Assembly (NCBI GenBank): GCA_013042695.1
Contig: JABDPQ010000024.1
Coordinates: 1 to 7,762, forward strand
DNA length: 7,762 bases
Reading direction: 5' to 3'
DNA from: Desulfobacterales bacterium
Lineage (GTDB): Bacteria > Desulfobacterota > Desulfobulbia > Desulfobulbales > Desulfocapsaceae
Below, in pieces: positions 6,343 to 7,762 of this stretch. The number at the start of each line of letters is the position of its first letter. The first letter of the stretch is position 1. The notes below the pieces were generated by a model. That model had not been told where the DNA came from, made no database searches, and worked only from the letters and a program-made list of their open reading frames with translations. The translations under genes and the position numbers were made by a program.

Positions 6343-6738
6343 ATGGAAATCAAATTGTTGGAGCATGTAAATATCCAGACCACTCAATTGGAAATGATGG
6401 AGAATTGGTGTATTGAGATTCTGGAACTAAAAAAGGGCTACAGACCACCTTTTGAAGTTAAAGGAGCTTGGCTTTATGCGGCAGGATATCCGATGGTTCA
6501 TCTGGTGGAAGTTGATGACCCCCCGGAAAGATCTGATAACCCGGAATTGGAGCATTTTGCCATGAGGGCCGTCGGTCTTGATAGTCTTCTTGAACGCACA
6601 AAAGTGTAGGGTATCTCATATTTCACCATGCGAGTTCCTGAAAGCAGAGTTTTTCAAGTAACCATTTCCGATCCGAAAGGAAATCATCCGCACATTGGTT
6701 TCCCACCTGAAAAAGCAGATGCTATGGGCCTTGGTTGA
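6343..6738 (+). pseudogene. VOC/glyoxalase-fold metalloprotein gene interrupted by an in-frame amber codon
   Basis: VOC proteins are small metal-dependent enzymes (glyoxalase I, fosfomycin-resistance, dioxygenase relatives); the substrate here is unknown. ATG 6343 follows GGGGAT at good spacing. Codons 1-88 give LEHVNIQT (H8), then GAWLYAAGYPMVHLVEV and LEHFAMRA (H71), classic VOC strands. Codon 89 (6607-6609) is TAG. The same frame then continues as GISYFTMRVPESRVFQVTI and SDPKGNHPHIGF to TGA at 6736, the normal C-terminal half of such a domain, giving 131 codons in all. H117 in NHPHIGF is probably the third metal ligand and lies beyond the stop, so the 88-residue product should be inactive. 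Alternatives are amber readthrough or a sequencing error, since nothing else in the frame is damaged. A GAG-to-TAG change would be the simplest origin. Confidence 0.8.
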
Positions 6739-7169
6739 TCTAAATTATTTAGGCAGCTTCATTGCACGGTAACCTGCATGAATGCAATACTTTTAGATAA
6801 TAGGGTGATGAAGTTTGTCTGTTCATTTAAATGACTTGTTTTGCTAATGGCAAGCATAGCTAAGCCCTTTTTCTGCCCATTACTCGCTCATTACAAACAG
6901 GGTAAATGACTAACCTATTTTACTACTTTGTGTAATTGGTCGGCTGCTCTGAACTCGTTCACAAAACTCAAACTGGCTTGACTTCTTGTATCGATCGTAG
7001 AACGGGGTAAATCAATTGTATCATGATGATTTTGACCCACTGGCTTTTTAGTATTTTGTATATATCTTGTAGCAACCTAATTGAAAATAATGAGAGTGGT
7101 CGGCTTGGGTCGGTTGGGATAATTGCCCATGCCGCATTGAGCATAAAAATTTACATAACTGCGTGAGCA
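6739..7169. other. 431-bp gene-free region with short repeats
   Basis: I find no gene or RNA here. It contains a perfect 12-bp palindrome TCATTTAAATGA (6823-6834) and two related boxes, ACAGGGTAAATGA (about 6895-6907) and ACGGGGTAAATCA (about 7002-7014), identical at 11 of 13 positions. TGGTCGGCT occurs at 6937-6945 and again at 7097-7105. An imperfect stem made of TTCATTGCA and TGCATGAA (about 6759-6784), followed after a few bases by TTTT, could be a weak terminator for the VOC gene. No convincing promoter for the efflux gene was found; TTGACC at 7032-7037 lacks a properly spaced -10. Confidence 0.5.
7098..7117. repeat. Tandem 10-bp repeat upstream of the efflux lipoprotein gene
   Basis: GGTCGGCTTG (7098-7107) is followed directly by GGTCGGTTGG (7108-7117); the units match at 8 of 10 positions, and the shared core GGTCGG recurs one helical turn later. 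A third copy of GGTCGGCT is at 6938-6945. The location, about 55-70 bp before the start codon, suits an activator or repressor site, but this is only suggestive. Confidence 0.4.
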
Positions 7170-7762
7170 ATGAGGATAAAACCTGCATTTTGTGTTTTTA
7201 TCACAACTATTTTGAGCTTTTGCTTTTTGGCTGGCTGTACGGTGCATACAGTCACTGTCTCTCCTGAACCGACGGTCAGTGCAGAGGAGTTTTATTCGGT
7301 CGACTCTTCTGAAGCGCAACCGACCAATGAAAGCTGGTGGGTATCATTTGATGATGCAAAGCTTAACCGGATAATCCTATCTGGTCTTGAGAACAATTAC
7401 GATGTCCTGCAGGCTGTTGCCCGTCTTGCACAGGCCTCTGCCTTGAGTCTGCAGGCACGGGCAGATCGGCTGCCACAGATCGGACTGGCGGCCGATAGCG
7501 AGCAGATTTGGCGAGAGGGTGGAGAGCGCGAAAATTTTGCTCGTATCGGTCCGGCATTTTCCTGGGAAGCAGACGTCTTTAATCGATTGGAATCGATAGC
7601 TGTAGCTCGGCAAAGTGAACAGAGCGCTCGTCGTGACGATGTCGATGCGGTTCGGCTCAGGTTGAGTGCCGAAATAGCCGAAGCCTATTTTGATGCGGTT
7701 AGTTGGCGCAATCAACTCACCCTGTTGGAAAAACAGATCGTTGTTGATAGGGAGCTGCTTGA
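7170..7762 (+). CDS. Outer-membrane efflux lipoprotein, OprM/NodT/CusC family (3'-truncated by window edge)
   Basis: Members form the TolC-like trimeric channel in the outer membrane that works with an RND pump and periplasmic adaptor to expel drugs, metals or solvents. The frame runs from ATG 7170 to the window end without a stop (197 codons of an expected ~460-500). It begins with a lipoprotein signal: MRIKP, a hydrophobic stretch, then the lipobox LAGC with C23 as the lipidated residue. Next is the family N-terminal pattern ESWWVSFDDAKLNRII, then NNYDVLQAVARLAQASAL, ADRLPQIGLAADSE, FSWEADVFNRL and LSAEIAEAYFDAVSWRNQL. An in-frame TGA at 7164 rules out an earlier start; only a weak GAG precedes the ATG. 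Adaptor and pump genes are expected downstream but cannot be seen, so the substrate is unknown. Confidence 0.92.
   Translation, partial: MRIKPAFCVFITTILSFCFLAGCTVHTVTVSPEPTVSAEEFYSVDSSEAQPTNESWWVSFDDAKLNRIILSGLENNYDVLQAVARLAQASALSLQARADRLPQIGLAADSEQIWREGGERENFARIGPAFSWEADVFNRLESIAVARQSEQSARRDDVDAVRLRLSAEIAEAYFDAVSWRNQLTLLEKQIVVDRELL

Noticed and set aside
6607..6609. The in-frame TAG as pyrrolysine.
   Set aside because: Not accepted as the main reading: TAG is used as an ordinary stop in three neighbouring genes, no pyl gene is present here, and VOC proteins are not known pyrrolysine proteins.
7077..7715. Minus-strand open frames near the right end.
   Set aside because: They overlap the + strand lipoprotein gene, whose signal peptide, lipobox and channel-family motifs are clear.

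Overview
The window reads as ordinary chromosomal DNA of a Gram-negative bacterium. Evidence for that is a meso-diaminopimelate murein-recycling ligase (mpl), an outer-membrane efflux lipoprotein with a lipobox, and selB, which implies UGA-to-selenocysteine decoding. Gene content and mid-range base composition would suit a selenoprotein-using anaerobe of the Desulfobacterota (sulfate-reducer relatives), but that is inference: there is no rRNA or other marker to prove it.

Layout. Positions 1-1239 (+) hold the C-terminal two thirds of selB. It converges on tilS (1277-2707, -), which modifies the wobble base of tRNA-Ile. A 157-bp divergent region separates tilS from a free-standing HPt phosphotransfer protein (2865-3191, +). 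Next is a 141-bp MITE-like element (3198-3338) with imperfect ~31-bp terminal inverted repeats and a perfect 5-bp target duplication TAGTC. It sits in the tail-to-tail junction with mpl (3338-4819, -). Upstream of mpl, overlapping it by 8 bp, is a small 64-aa gene (4812-5006, -). That pair has a good sigma70-type promoter (5144-5172, -) and a leader of about 130 nt that can fold into two stacked stems, the outer one covering the Shine-Dalgarno sequence.

On the + strand follow a 10-TM EamA/DMT permease (5427-6302) and, 40 bp later, a VOC/glyoxalase-fold gene (6343-6738) interrupted by an in-frame amber codon at codon 89. A 431-bp gene-free stretch contains short repeats and palindromes but no recognised gene. 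The window ends inside an OprM/NodT/CusC-type outer-membrane efflux lipoprotein gene (7170 onward, +), which starts too late to close in this window.

The genes are mainly housekeeping (translation fidelity, murein recycling) plus transport. I see no phage, CRISPR, toxin-antitoxin or defence system. The points most worth a second look are the MITE that landed on two abutting stop codons and rebuilt one of them, the SD-sequestering leader of the mpl operon, and the amber-interrupted VOC gene.
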